NCBI GenBank assembly: GCA_937885575.1
Contig: CALABO010000014.1
Coordinates: 120,520-184,519, forward strand
Reading direction: 5' to 3'
Length of the DNA: 64,000 bases
From: an uncultured Pseudomonadota bacterium
GTDB taxonomy: Bacteria > Pseudomonadota > Alphaproteobacteria > Rs-D84
Positions 25,713 to 33,260 of this stretch are shown here, in pieces. Below the pieces are notes generated by a model that made no database searches, was not told the DNA's origin, and saw nothing but the letters and a program-made list of their open reading frames with translations. Every line of letters starts with the position of its first letter. Position 1 is the first letter of the stretch. Made by a program: the position numbers and the translations under genes.

Positions 25713-26585
25713 ATGGTTTGGTCGGCCATACAAGATTTTGTGAAAGAATCCGAGATGCGCATTGTAAATGACAATTTGCATGTCCGTATGTTGCCAGATG
25801 TTGCAAAAAATTATGACCTTGGTCTTTATACTAAAGCGGTGGATATGTGGTCGGATTTAGTGAGAGAAATAAGCCAGATTAAAATCGATTATCCAGATAA
25901 TAAAAAAAGTGTTTTTTATATTTATTTTGTTCCAGATGATTTTTACAGGGGTACAGAGTATGAAGGGGCTAGTGGTAGACCGGAGTTTTGCCTTGATGAA
26001 GACGGTTTTCCAAAAGCGGTGTGTCAGTTACAGCAAAAATTACATGTGAAAGTAAGTAATTTATTTGGTCGGGTATCTAAGTTGCATGAATTAGCACATT
26101 GCATTCATAGCAAATTTGGTCTACAGGCCAGGCTTTTTGGCGAAGGGTTTGCTGAAATTATTCCGTGGTATGTGTTGGGATATGAACGTCGGCTTCCTTC
26201 TCATTTGGAATGGATGTGTACATTGCCGCAGATATACACTATACAGGATTATTACGATGACAAAGTGCCACATACAGAAAAGAATAGGGAAAAAATAGCT
26301 TCCTTTCGGTCTGGTTATGTATCGGCATATTTGTTGGTGCGGTCAATAGTTTCTAGTATTGAGGAGAGATTTAAAATATCGCCTTGTTCTGCAGTGCAAA
26401 AATTTCTAGAATTGTGGGGTGATCTTGGGTATGTTGATGCCAAAGAATTTGCCAGTTGGTGTGCGAATTTCGCCGGGATGGATCCTGAGAAATTGATTTA
26501 TACTTGTGAATACCAAAAAGAAGTGTTGCAAAAAATGAAGCCAACGGGCAAAATAAATGTACCACCAAGGGAAATAATAAGATGA
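25713..26585 (+). CDS. Putative zinc metallopeptidase (HExxH-x18-E)
   Basis: The 290-residue protein holds HELAH at 125-129 and, 19 residues after His129, Glu148 in EGFAE. HExxH with a third Glu ligand at this spacing is the gluzincin zinc site, as in M1-like peptidases; the rest did not match a family I know. There is no signal peptide, so it is either cytoplasmic or exported by another route. The base composition is AT-rich compared with nifJ four bases upstream, suggesting an acquired gene. It ends with ATGA overlap onto the BamE-like lipoprotein gene, so the two are translationally coupled. A role in protein quality control or host interaction is speculation. Confidence 0.6.
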   Translation: MVWSAIQDFVKESEMRIVNDNLHVRMLPDVAKNYDLGLYTKAVDMWSDLVREISQIKIDYPDNKKSVFYIYFVPDDFYRGTEYEGASGRPEFCLDEDGFPKAVCQLQQKLHVKVSNLFGRVSKLHELAHCIHSKFGLQARLFGEGFAEIIPWYVLGYERRLPSHLEWMCTLPQIYTIQDYYDDKVPHTEKNREKIASFRSGYVSAYLLVRSIVSSIEERFKISPCSAVQKFLELWGDLGYVDAKEFASWCANFAGMDPEKLIYTCEYQKEVLQKMKPTGKINVPPREIIR

Positions 26586-27010
26586 AAAAAATAATTTTAA
26601 TTTTGTCATTGGCACTTGCGGCTTGCACTTTTCAGACGAAACATCGCGGATATGTTTTTCCGAAGGATTTGGACACCCAGGTTGCCAATATAAAAACTAC
26701 AAAACAGCTAGAGGATTTAATCGGTTCGCCCCAGGTAAAGACAATTTATGGGGACGAGGTTTGGATTTATTTCGGCGAAGATGAAAACTATCATGGGCCG
26801 TTTCCACTTACCTATGATAACAAAACAATTTTGCTTGCGTGGGTCAATGGCGCGCGTGTAACCAAGACGCAGATTTTGCACGATGATGATTTGCCGGATG
26901 TGTGTATTGATTCGGACGAAACCGAAATCCCGGCGGCAATTGAACTGAACGCGATTCAAGAATTGTTTAATAATATTGGCCGGTTTAGTCCGGGTGCACT
27001 TGGGCAATAA
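26582..27010 (+). CDS. BamE/OmlA-like outer-membrane lipoprotein
   Basis: A 142-residue lipoprotein: signal MKKIILILSLALAAC with lipidated Cys15, then the SmpA/OmlA-type pattern HRGYVFPKDLDTQVANIKT...LIGSPQVKTIYGDEVWIYF. BamE supports the assembly of outer-membrane barrels with BamA and BamD. The ~45-residue C-terminal extension is not typical. The start overlaps the stop of the peptidase gene by four bases (ATGA). It could be BamE itself or a paralogue; I cannot decide without the rest of the genome. Confidence 0.7.
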   Translation: MKKIILILSLALAACTFQTKHRGYVFPKDLDTQVANIKTTKQLEDLIGSPQVKTIYGDEVWIYFGEDENYHGPFPLTYDNKTILLAWVNGARVTKTQILHDDDLPDVCIDSDETEIPAAIELNAIQELFNNIGRFSPGALGQ

Positions 27011-27019
27011 AAAACATGT

Positions 27020-27048
27020 TTGCAAAATGTACCAAAAAAGTGTAAAAT
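27020..27048 (+). promoter_or_regulatory. Promoter of the Cys-rich exported protein gene
   Basis: TTGCAA (27020-27025), 17 bases, TAAAAT (27043-27048); start expected about 12 bases before the ATG at 27067. Confidence 0.55.
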
Positions 27049-27066
27049 TGTCACAAAGGAAGGAAT

Positions 27067-27597
27067 ATGAAGAAAATTTTATTTGCTCTTTTGATTTGTG
27101 GCAACGCGTTTGCGGGCGATTGCGGGCCGGGTTATGTCTTGGTGGAACGGGGCAAGATTGACGGTATCGCGGCCCGGGAATGCCAGAAGTTATGGTGTGT
27201 TGATTTGGAAACTGGGCGTGAAATGGGCTCTGGGGACCGTGCGGCAACCGGTTATGTCGCGACGGCCGCACCGGTGGAGTTGTGTGATACGACCGGCGAA
27301 TGTGTTGAATGCTTTGGTGATCGCAAGTGGTGCACCGGTGTGCCAAAGGGTGTGTGGAACGCGGAATATGGTTCTTATACCCGTGGTGGTGTGGATTCGG
27401 CGACATACACGTCATCGCAAAAGGGCGGATGTTTTAGTTGGAATCTGGAAAAACCGGTATGTCCTGCGGGTGAAGATGCGATTTTGCAAGATGGCGAATG
27501 GGTTTGCGCAATCCGGGTCGAAGGTTCCGGAAATACCGGTCGCGCGCCGGCGGTGCGGCGGACGGGGACTCGTCTGCGTGGAACATTGCGTAAATAA
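27067..27597 (+). CDS. Cys-rich exported protein of unknown function
   Basis: The 176-residue product has a signal peptide (MKKILFALLICGNAFAG) and twelve Cys residues in the mature part, many in pairs or CxxC-like settings (GECVEC, CFGDRKWC, VCPAGEDA), indicating a disulfide-stabilised small domain in the periplasm or outside. The Gly/Arg-rich C-terminus (RAPAVRRTGTRLRGTLRK) is basic. No family was recognised. AAGGAAGG precedes the ATG. Cys-rich exported proteins recur in this window (29746, 30660, 33261, 42080), possibly a lineage-specific surface set. Confidence 0.6.
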   Translation: MKKILFALLICGNAFAGDCGPGYVLVERGKIDGIAARECQKLWCVDLETGREMGSGDRAATGYVATAAPVELCDTTGECVECFGDRKWCTGVPKGVWNAEYGSYTRGGVDSATYTSSQKGGCFSWNLEKPVCPAGEDAILQDGEWVCAIRVEGSGNTGRAPAVRRTGTRLRGTLRK

Positions 27598-27622
27598 TCC
27601 GATTTTTAGACAAGAATCTTTT

Positions 27623-27647
27623 CGGGCGATTTTTTCGCCCGATTGAT
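27623..27647 (+). terminator. Probable terminator
   Basis: CGGGCGA (27623-27629), loop of T, TCGCCCG (27635-27641); the T tail is short and interrupted. Confidence 0.5.
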
Positions 27648-27676
27648 TTGTTTTTCAAATATTTTTATGTTATAAT
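27648..27676 (+). promoter_or_regulatory. Promoter of carD
   Basis: TTGTTT (27648-27653), 17 bases, TATAAT (27671-27676); leader of about 33 bases. Confidence 0.65.
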
Positions 27677-27715
27677 GGTCGCGACAGGGAGAATGGCAAT
27701 AGAAAGAGTGATATT

Positions 27716-28291
27716 ATGCCAAGTAAAAAGTTAGAATTTAAAAATGGTCAGTATGTCGTTTATCCAACCCAGGGTGTTGGTAAACTTGTGCGCACCGAAG
27801 AGCAGGTTATCGGCGGACAGAAAATAAAAATGCTGGTTATCGATTTTGAAAAAAGTCGCATGACATTGCGTGTGCCGTTGGAACGTGCGGAGATTTCCGG
27901 ACTGCGGCCGCTTTCGTCCGCGCGCAAGATGGACGAGGCGATTGCCGCCGCCAAGGGCAAGGCGGGGGCCAAGCGTATGATTTGGGCGCGGCGTGCGGCG
28001 CAATACGAAGAAAACATAAATTCGGGCGACCCAATGAAGTTGGCAGAGGTTGTGCGTGACCTGCAACGGCGGAATCCGACCGATACGATCCCTTTTTCGG
28101 CGCGGCGACTTTATATGCGTGCACTTGAACGTATGGCCCAGGAATTTGCCGTTCTGCACAAAATGGATGTAGAGGCCGCATCTGAAAAAATTGAGGATAT
28201 TATCGGTGTGCCAAAAGAAATCGACCTTAATGCCGTTGACGAAGACGAGGAAGAAACGGAAGAAGAGTTTCAAGAAAGAGAGGAAAGTTAA
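27716..28291 (+). CDS. carD: CarD-family transcriptional regulator
   Basis: The 191-residue protein begins with the RNA-polymerase-interacting domain found in CarD, CdnL and Mfd (VYPTQGVGKLVRTEEQVIGG), about residues 8-70, followed by a helical DNA-binding part and an acidic tail (DEDEEETEEEFQEREES). CarD stabilises open complexes at weak promoters, often at rRNA genes. Alphaproteobacterial CdnL is 160-190 residues, which fits. It is monocistronic, with its own promoter and terminator. Confidence 0.9.
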   Translation: MPSKKLEFKNGQYVVYPTQGVGKLVRTEEQVIGGQKIKMLVIDFEKSRMTLRVPLERAEISGLRPLSSARKMDEAIAAAKGKAGAKRMIWARRAAQYEENINSGDPMKLAEVVRDLQRRNPTDTIPFSARRLYMRALERMAQEFAVLHKMDVEAASEKIEDIIGVPKEIDLNAVDEDEEETEEEFQEREES

Positions 28292-28314
28292 AAAACGCCC
28301 GTTGGGCGTTTTTT
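28290..28314. terminator. Terminator of carD
   Basis: AAAAAACGCCC (28290-28300), loop GTT, GGGCGTTTTTT (28304-28314). Symmetric, so active in both directions. Confidence 0.9.
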
Positions 28315-28428
28315 AGTGGTTAGTGTAAGTGGGCAGTGGTTAGCAATATCTGGAATAATTGCACAAATATAAACTTATTCTAAAAATCACTAACACTAAC
28401 CAATTACACTGACTACTAACCACTTACA
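28315..28428. repeat. Hexamer inverted repeat, copy D
   Basis: Left arm 28315-28343 follows the carD terminator; right arm 28387-28428 is the reverse complement with six CACTAA/CACTTA-type units and runs over the stop codon of lptB (28424-28426). The 43-base centre is A/T-rich. Confidence 0.8.
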
Positions 28429-29155
28429 TTGTAAAATCTTCACCCAGGTAAACCTTTTTTACCATTTCATCGCGGATTATTTCGTCACTGGTTCCGTGTT
28501 TAAGAATCATACCGTCGTGCAGAACATAACTGCGGTCCGTGATACCCAGTGTTTCGCGGACATTATGGTCGGTGATAATCACACCCAGACCACGATTTTT
28601 TAATTGTGAAACCAACCCCCTGATTTCATTTACCGCGATTGGGTCGATTCCCGCGAAAGGTTCGTCAAGTAATATGAACTTTGGGTCGTTGGCCAGTGCG
28701 CGTGCAATTTCCACGCGGCGGCGTTCGCCACCAGACAATGATGTCGCCGGGCTGTGTCGCAAGTGCGATATAGAAAATTCATCGAGCAGGGCATCTAATT
28801 TCTGTTTACGGATTTTTTTGTCGGGTTCGGTGACCTCCAGTATTGCCATGATGTTTTGTTCAACGTTAAGTCCGCGGAAAACACTGTTTTCCTGGGGCAA
28901 ATAACCAATGTGCAGGCGTGAACGTTGGTAAAACGGCAATTTTGTTATATCCTGGGAATTTAGGAATATTCGCCCGCGTGACGCATTTAACTGGCCCGTG
29001 ATGCAATAAAAGGCCGTAGTTTTTCCAGCGCCGTTTGGCCCAAGCAGGCCAACCGATTCGCCTTGGCGGGCAATCATCGAAATGTCACGCAACACCACGC
29101 GGCGGCCGTATGATTTGGATAAATGTTCAATTTTTAATACAGATTCCTTTACCAT
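28424..29155 (-). CDS. lptB: Lipopolysaccharide transport ATPase LptB
   Basis: A 243-residue ABC ATPase with Walker A (GPNGAGKTT, about 39-47), signature LSGGERRR, Walker B FILLDEPFAGIDP and switch His (ITDHNVRET). The GIDP and the conserved C-terminal DHNV-to-Asp region place it in LptB rather than in the Liv ATPases. It powers extraction of LPS by LptFG. It begins two bases after the stop of lptC, with no lptA between, which is unusual. The ATG at 29155 has only a weak ribosome site, so coupling to lptC translation is likely. Confidence 0.92.
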   Translation of the reverse strand: MVKESVLKIEHLSKSYGRRVVLRDISMIARQGESVGLLGPNGAGKTTAFYCITGQLNASRGRIFLNSQDITKLPFYQRSRLHIGYLPQENSVFRGLNVEQNIMAILEVTEPDKKIRKQKLDALLDEFSISHLRHSPATSLSGGERRRVEIARALANDPKFILLDEPFAGIDPIAVNEIRGLVSQLKNRGLGVIITDHNVRETLGITDRSYVLHDGMILKHGTSDEIIRDEMVKKVYLGEDFTM

Positions 29156-29157
29156 TT

Positions 29158-29646
29158 TTATTCACCAAGTCTTATTGTTAATTCGGATGTTTGTAATTTG
29201 TGACCGTCGTTTTTTGAAATTATATTCACATTTCCGGCAAGTTGCAAAACTTTTGTTTTGATATTATATTCGCCACCGTCGGCGGAAAAATTCAAGACAT
29301 CTTTTTGCCCGTTTTGCATTTGCGTTGTGTATCCCGATATCTTTTCGAGTAAGATAATGTCTGGGCGGTCATATTCCAAACGACCACTTAGTGCCGTGAT
29401 TTGAAAGGGACCGCCCTTGGAATCGACACCGCTGAGTGATGCACCGGACATTTTGAACTGATTTTGCATAACGTCGGTCATATTTATTATCGAAATCGGT
29501 GTCCACAATAGTTGGTGCGTGAAAAGCGCGCCGGCAACCAGTGCGGCAATCATCGTGATGCCCCATCCGGTAAAGAAAAATTGCCAGAGTCTTTGCCACC
29601 GGCGATGGCGACCAACAATTATAAAGTTGCGTTTATCTTTGCTCAT
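29158..29646 (-). CDS. lptC: LptC-like LPS export protein, short form
   Basis: From the ATG at 29646 the product has 162 residues: basic N-terminus, one membrane helix (about 29-50) and a periplasmic part with the LptC pattern FKMSGASLSGVDSKGGPFQITA...SADGGEYNIKTKVLQLAGNV. The family usually has 190-220 residues with a second set of jellyroll strands; here the protein stops after SELTIRLGE, so the last strands are missing. The TAA is real in the given sequence and lptB follows at once. LptC hands LPS from LptBFG to LptA; the absence of lptA next door suggests that a deletion joined lptC to lptB. The frame extends to 29730, but the promoter lies inside that extension. Confidence 0.8.
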   Translation of the reverse strand: MSKDKRNFIIVGRHRRWQRLWQFFFTGWGITMIAALVAGALFTHQLLWTPISIINMTDVMQNQFKMSGASLSGVDSKGGPFQITALSGRLEYDRPDIILLEKISGYTTQMQNGQKDVLNFSADGGEYNIKTKVLQLAGNVNIISKNDGHKLQTSELTIRLGE

Positions 29647-29653
29647 GCGTTTA

Positions 29654-29682
29654 ATATTAGCCCACCATAAACCAAAAAGCAA
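29654..29682 (-). promoter_or_regulatory. lptC promoter, -10 seven bases before the ATG
   Basis: On the minus strand TTGCTT (29677-29682), 17 bases, TAATAT (29654-29659), then seven bases to the ATG at 29646; no ribosome site. Predicts a leaderless lptC-lptB mRNA. Confidence 0.6.
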
Positions 29683-29692
29683 TTTTTTATAT

Positions 29693-29721
29693 TTGGTTGT
29701 TTGCTTTTTTTGTGATATAAT
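29693..29721 (+). promoter_or_regulatory. Promoter of the exported protein gene at 29746
   Basis: TTGGTT (29693-29698), 17 bases, TATAAT (29716-29721). It is divergent from the lptC promoter, the two -35 boxes being about 10 bases apart. Confidence 0.6.
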
Positions 29722-29745
29722 TATTCCCATAAGAGAATGTAGGAA

Positions 29746-30579
29746 ATGAAAAAGTTTGGCACTTTTGTGAGTTTTTCGTTGATGGTTTTGGTATGTGCAA
29801 CGGCCTTTGGTGCCGCAAATGTGTTGATGCCGAAAAAGGCGGATTCGGTTGTGAAACGTGACGCGTCAACATCGACAACCGGAACGGGGGCAAGTTTGTT
29901 GCCGACGGCGGCGAATTTGGTGCTTAGTGTTATACAACTTAATCAACAGCAAAAGGCGTTGACCGCAGAATGTGAACCGACATCGCGCGAACTTGCCTTT
30001 GTAAATAATATGATAAAGGAATGGGCAAATGCCGGCGGGCGAAATCCTTTTGCGGCTTCGCGTTCGGTGCGTGCGTGTAGTGCAAACGAAAGTTATGCCA
30101 CCACAGTGCGCTATGCGGGGACCAGTATTGGCGTTGATAATTCAACAATATGTTGGGATACCTTTACAGAATCAGAGGCGCGGCATGCCGTGTGGGACGG
30201 ATACCCAAAGGCATCGGTTGCAGAATATTGTTCGGATGGTGGCGATAACCTTAGTATGTGCAGTAAAAACAGCCGCAAGAAAGTCACGAATATGTGGACA
30301 CTGTTTGATATGATTGATTTTGAAAATAAAGATTACACCCAAGGTGAAGCATCGCAGGCGGCGGCGCTATTAGAAAAAGCAACAAAATGTTCTACTAACA
30401 AATTGGCGGCGAAAAGATTAGAAACCTTTGGCGGGTTTATAACGGGAACCATCAATAACCTTGGACAGCCGACGAATACTGAGTCTATTATGGGCGCGGT
30501 CAGCAGTGTTGTTGGACAAACGGGTTTCGGTAATATCGGTGGTATCGCAAATGTTGCGGCACAATTTTTAGATAAATAG
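29746..30579 (+). CDS. Exported protein of unknown function
   Basis: A 277-residue product with a signal peptide (MKKFGTFVSFSLMVLVCATAFGAA), a Ser/Thr/Ala-rich linker, a helical middle with seven Cys residues (AECEP, RACSAN, TICWDT, YCSDGG, SMCSKN, TKCST) and a Gly/Asn-rich end. No catalytic motif was seen. AGGAA precedes the ATG. It lies immediately before the OmpA-type lipoprotein gene, separated by a promoter, so it may be part of the same envelope module. Not recognised. Confidence 0.6.
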   Translation: MKKFGTFVSFSLMVLVCATAFGAANVLMPKKADSVVKRDASTSTTGTGASLLPTAANLVLSVIQLNQQQKALTAECEPTSRELAFVNNMIKEWANAGGRNPFAASRSVRACSANESYATTVRYAGTSIGVDNSTICWDTFTESEARHAVWDGYPKASVAEYCSDGGDNLSMCSKNSRKKVTNMWTLFDMIDFENKDYTQGEASQAAALLEKATKCSTNKLAAKRLETFGGFITGTINNLGQPTNTESIMGAVSSVVGQTGFGNIGGIANVAAQFLDK

Positions 30580-30600
30580 AAAATTGTGGTCGTTTTTTGC

Positions 30601-30629
30601 TTTACTAAAATTTGCAAACAGGGTATAAT
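30601..30629 (+). promoter_or_regulatory. Promoter of the OmpA lipoprotein gene
   Basis: TATAAT (30624-30629) preceded at 17 bases by a weak TTTACT (30601-30606). Confidence 0.5.
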
Positions 30630-30659
30630 GTGTGACAAGGTAAGAGAAAGGATTTCTTT

Positions 30660-32342
30660 ATGACATCAAAATCAAATGTTTCGTTGTGTGCAATTTCGCG
30701 CGTGTTGGCGGTTGTTGGCGTGCTTTCTTTGGCCGCATGTGCGCGTTCAAATGTTGATGCTGACGGTGGCTATATGGCGACACCAACCGTTGACTATGTC
30801 GAAGGGTTGGATGTGTATTCCGCGCCACACCGGGATTCTTTCCTTAACCAATTGGCGATGAATTATCGTTCTTATGCAATTTATAATGCCCGGACCAGTG
30901 GGTATCCCGATGTCGGCGAATTGTTTGCACAAAAGGCGGTGGCCGCATTTTCTGGCGAAGTGCCGTATCCTGAATCCATCGATAATTGGCCAATTGAAGA
31001 TGATGCCGCGGCATACGATTTGATGATGGCTTATAACGATATGGTTGAACTGTTTCAAAATGACGCGACCGTGACACAACCGGAATTGTCTGCGGAGTTG
31101 CAGGCAAAATATGATTGTTGGCTGTCCGCCACCGCGAGTGGCCAGGGTGCAACCGCACGTGAATGCCAGACTAGGTTTGAAAACACTTTGACGGCGTTGC
31201 GGGATTGCACGGGTGGGCGCGTGATAAATCCGGTGGTGACCGAAACCACGGTTGAAGGTGTGCGTACGGTGAACAAGGTGCGTGGCGCGCAGATTGGGAC
31301 TTTCTATCCGGAAACAACAAATATGTCGGCGATGCGTGGAACGAATCGGGCGCGCGATGGTGTGATTATTGTGAATAATGTCAATGTGCCGGAAAATCTT
31401 ATAAATCCGGAACCGGTGCAGCCGATGGTCTTTAATCAGAATATCTATGGCGGTGACAAGACGTTGACGGATAACAGTACCCGCAACAGCAATAATGTTA
31501 AAAACGCCGGAAATACCAGTACGGTGGAAAAGTCCGCTTGCCCATGTGCGCAACAAAATGGTGGCAAGGGCGGGTCACAACAAAGTGTTCAAGAAAATTA
31601 TCAGCCGATATCGTTGACGGTGAATTCTAATCCGGTGGCGTTGCAAAATTCGACCGCGAATTGTCCGTGTGCCAAGGCGCAACCAGAAGATAAAGAAATA
31701 ACGATTGTTGCGGATGGTTTGGTCACGCGTGATGAATTCATTGAATTGATGATGATGATGCGTGGCGAATTGGCGGCGATAAATGCGCGGCTTGATGAAT
31801 TGGCGGCTAAAAAGAATGAACCGGTTGAGCGCATGCGCGATGAAACGACGGTTATCAAAGTGCAACAGATTCCACTTGAACCACAACAGCATGTTATGGA
31901 AGAAGTGTTCGAAATCCGATTCGATTTTGACAAGGCGATAGTAAAGCCGGAATATGATGACATTATTCGCCAATTGGCCCAGGTCACCCAGGCGAATCGG
32001 AATGTCAAAATTTCAGTGGTTGGACATACCGACACTTCGGGCAGCCAGGCATACAACTATGCCCTTGGCGGTCGTCGTGCCGAAGCGGTTCAAAAAATGC
32101 TGATTGAACGCGGTATCCCGGCAAGTCAGATTGTCGCGGTTAGTGCGGGCGAAGAAGACCTGAAAGTGCCGACACCGGACGGTGTGCGTAATGCGGAAAA
32201 CCGCCGTGTGCGCGTTGTTAAAGAGGTCACATATACGGAACCGGCGGGTGAAAGATACGCACCGGTTGCGGATGTAAATGTTGAACAATTCTATACGGAT
32301 TGTGAAAACGGAAACTGTGAAACAGAATATCAAAATTGGTAG
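30660..32342 (+). CDS. OmpA-family peptidoglycan-binding lipoprotein
   Basis: The 560-residue protein has a lipoprotein signal ending LSLAAC (Cys27), a large N-terminal region with paired Cys (about residues 145-185), an Asn/Gly/Ser-rich linker with two CPCA motifs (SACPCAQ and NCPCAKA), a coiled segment (about 355-385) and an OmpA C-terminal domain (about 420-530: RFDFDKAIVKPEYDD, VVGHTDTSGS, NRRVRVV). The OmpA domain binds diaminopimelate in the wall, anchoring the outer membrane. It is three times as long as Pal, so it is a surface or anchor protein rather than Pal itself. A short Cys-containing tail follows the domain. Confidence 0.8.
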   Translation: MTSKSNVSLCAISRVLAVVGVLSLAACARSNVDADGGYMATPTVDYVEGLDVYSAPHRDSFLNQLAMNYRSYAIYNARTSGYPDVGELFAQKAVAAFSGEVPYPESIDNWPIEDDAAAYDLMMAYNDMVELFQNDATVTQPELSAELQAKYDCWLSATASGQGATARECQTRFENTLTALRDCTGGRVINPVVTETTVEGVRTVNKVRGAQIGTFYPETTNMSAMRGTNRARDGVIIVNNVNVPENLINPEPVQPMVFNQNIYGGDKTLTDNSTRNSNNVKNAGNTSTVEKSACPCAQQNGGKGGSQQSVQENYQPISLTVNSNPVALQNSTANCPCAKAQPEDKEITIVADGLVTRDEFIELMMMMRGELAAINARLDELAAKKNEPVERMRDETTVIKVQQIPLEPQQHVMEEVFEIRFDFDKAIVKPEYDDIIRQLAQVTQANRNVKISVVGHTDTSGSQAYNYALGGRRAEAVQKMLIERGIPASQIVAVSAGEEDLKVPTPDGVRNAENRRVRVVKEVTYTEPAGERYAPVADVNVEQFYTDCENGNCETEYQNW

Positions 32343-32354
32343 TCACAAAAACGC

Positions 32355-32382
32355 TTGACAAAAGTTTTTGTTGGTGTATAGT
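32355..32382 (+). promoter_or_regulatory. Strong promoter of the 50-residue gene
   Basis: TTGACA (32355-32360), 16 bases, TATAGT (32377-32382): the best match to the consensus in the window. Confidence 0.75.
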
Positions 32383-32421
32383 GGCAATCACCAGAGAGAT
32401 GCTTTGAAAGAGGTGTTTGAA

Positions 32422-32574
32422 ATGGTAACAAAAAGTGATTTGAAAGCAGGAACGTTGCGTGCAGTAGTAAAAGGGCGGTTCGGTCGTCCCGGCGAGGAAG
32501 TGTTCCCGATTAACGAGTTTCTTGCCGGTCGTGGGGTAAATCTCCGCGGGGGTGAAGATCCAACGCAACGGTAG
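32422..32574 (+). CDS. Small basic protein, monocistronic
   Basis: A 50-residue product starting MVTKSDLKAGTLRAVVKG, with GAAAGAGG eight bases before the ATG at 32422. It is basic and Gly-rich (GRFGRPGEE, GRGVNLRGGED), with no signal peptide or membrane helix. It has its own strong promoter and terminator, so it is expressed well and alone as a ~240-base RNA. A nucleic-acid-binding or ribosome-associated role would suit the composition, but that is inference. The transcript could in addition act as an RNA. Confidence 0.6.
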   Translation: MVTKSDLKAGTLRAVVKGRFGRPGEEVFPINEFLAGRGVNLRGGEDPTQR

Positions 32575-32598
32575 GTTTTCTCTTTTTACAATTGGGTG

Positions 32599-32628
32599 TG
32601 GCGGCACGTACGTGTCGCCATGCTTTTT
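32599..32628 (+). terminator. Terminator of the 50-residue gene
   Basis: A 9-bp stem TGGCGGCAC (32599-32607) / GTGTCGCCA (32612-32620), loop GTAC, then TGC and seven T. Confidence 0.9.
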
Positions 32629-32651
32629 TTATTCCCCTTCGCAAAAAAGCC

Positions 32652-32726
32652 GTCATCCCGGCGAAGGCCGGGAACTCATAGGTTTTCGTCGAAGTTCAAT
32701 AAGATCCCGCTTTACAGCGGGATGAC
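32652..32726. repeat. GTCATCCCG-bounded palindromic element
   Basis: Starts GTCATCCCGGCGAAGGCCGGG and ends GATCCCGCTTTACAGCGGGAT-GAC, two hairpins joined by ~28 bases; outer ends GTCATCCCG / CGGGATGAC are inverted. It fills the gap before the promoter of the GW-protein pair. A related copy lies at 34703-34774. Confidence 0.75.
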
Positions 32727-32819
32727 AATGTTTTTTTGTGAATGGAAAATAAAAAACATTTTTTAAATGGGAATTTTTGTGATATAATATCCCAAAAGGA
32801 TAGCGAGGGAGTTTTCATT

Positions 32820-33257
32820 ATGTATAAAAATCTAACGTTTATGTTCGTGGCGTTGTGCTTACTGCCGGGACTGTCATTCGGCGTGACATTGAAACAACGG
32901 TCGTTCGGTGAATCGACCGGTGGTGCGTATTATTCGGATTATGACTATGGCGCACTTGATTATGTTCCCGGTGCGGACGGTATGAGCGAGATGGAGGTTG
33001 TATCAACACTGCGCCATGATATTCAGGCATTGGATGAACAAATTGCAACGTGTGAACGCAAGCGCAAGGGCTGGGTCGCGGCGACGGTTGTTGGTGGTGT
33101 TGGTGTTGCGGCGACGGGGATTGCGGCAATCGTGCAACATAACAAGATTCAAGACAAGAAAACAGAACTTGAAAGTGTAAAGAAAGATGTTTCTGACGCC
33201 AAGCACCAGGTTGAAGATGCGCGTAGAGATTTGAATGACTTACAAAAAGGGAAATAA
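32820..33257 (+). CDS. GW-membrane/coiled-coil protein, first of a tandem pair
   Basis: From the ATG at 32820 (GAGGGA nine bases upstream) the 145-residue product has a signal peptide (MYKNLTFMFVALCLLPGLSFG), a Tyr/Asp/Gly-rich stretch, a helix with ALDEQIATCERKRKGW, a membrane helix of Gly/Ala/Val (about 83-101) and a C-terminal coiled coil (about 105-145). The pattern, Leu-Glu helix, single Cys, basic pair, GW and small-residue helix, is repeated in the next gene, so the two are paralogues. A TATAAT box is at 32783-32788. Function unknown. Confidence 0.65.
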   Translation: MYKNLTFMFVALCLLPGLSFGVTLKQRSFGESTGGAYYSDYDYGALDYVPGADGMSEMEVVSTLRHDIQALDEQIATCERKRKGWVAATVVGGVGVAATGIAAIVQHNKIQDKKTELESVKKDVSDAKHQVEDARRDLNDLQKGK

Positions 33258-33260
33258 AAA

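Noticed and set aside
27098..27646. Alternative frame overlapping the Cys-rich exported protein
   Set aside because: The frame at 27067 has a signal peptide, ribosome site and promoter; the overlapping one has none.
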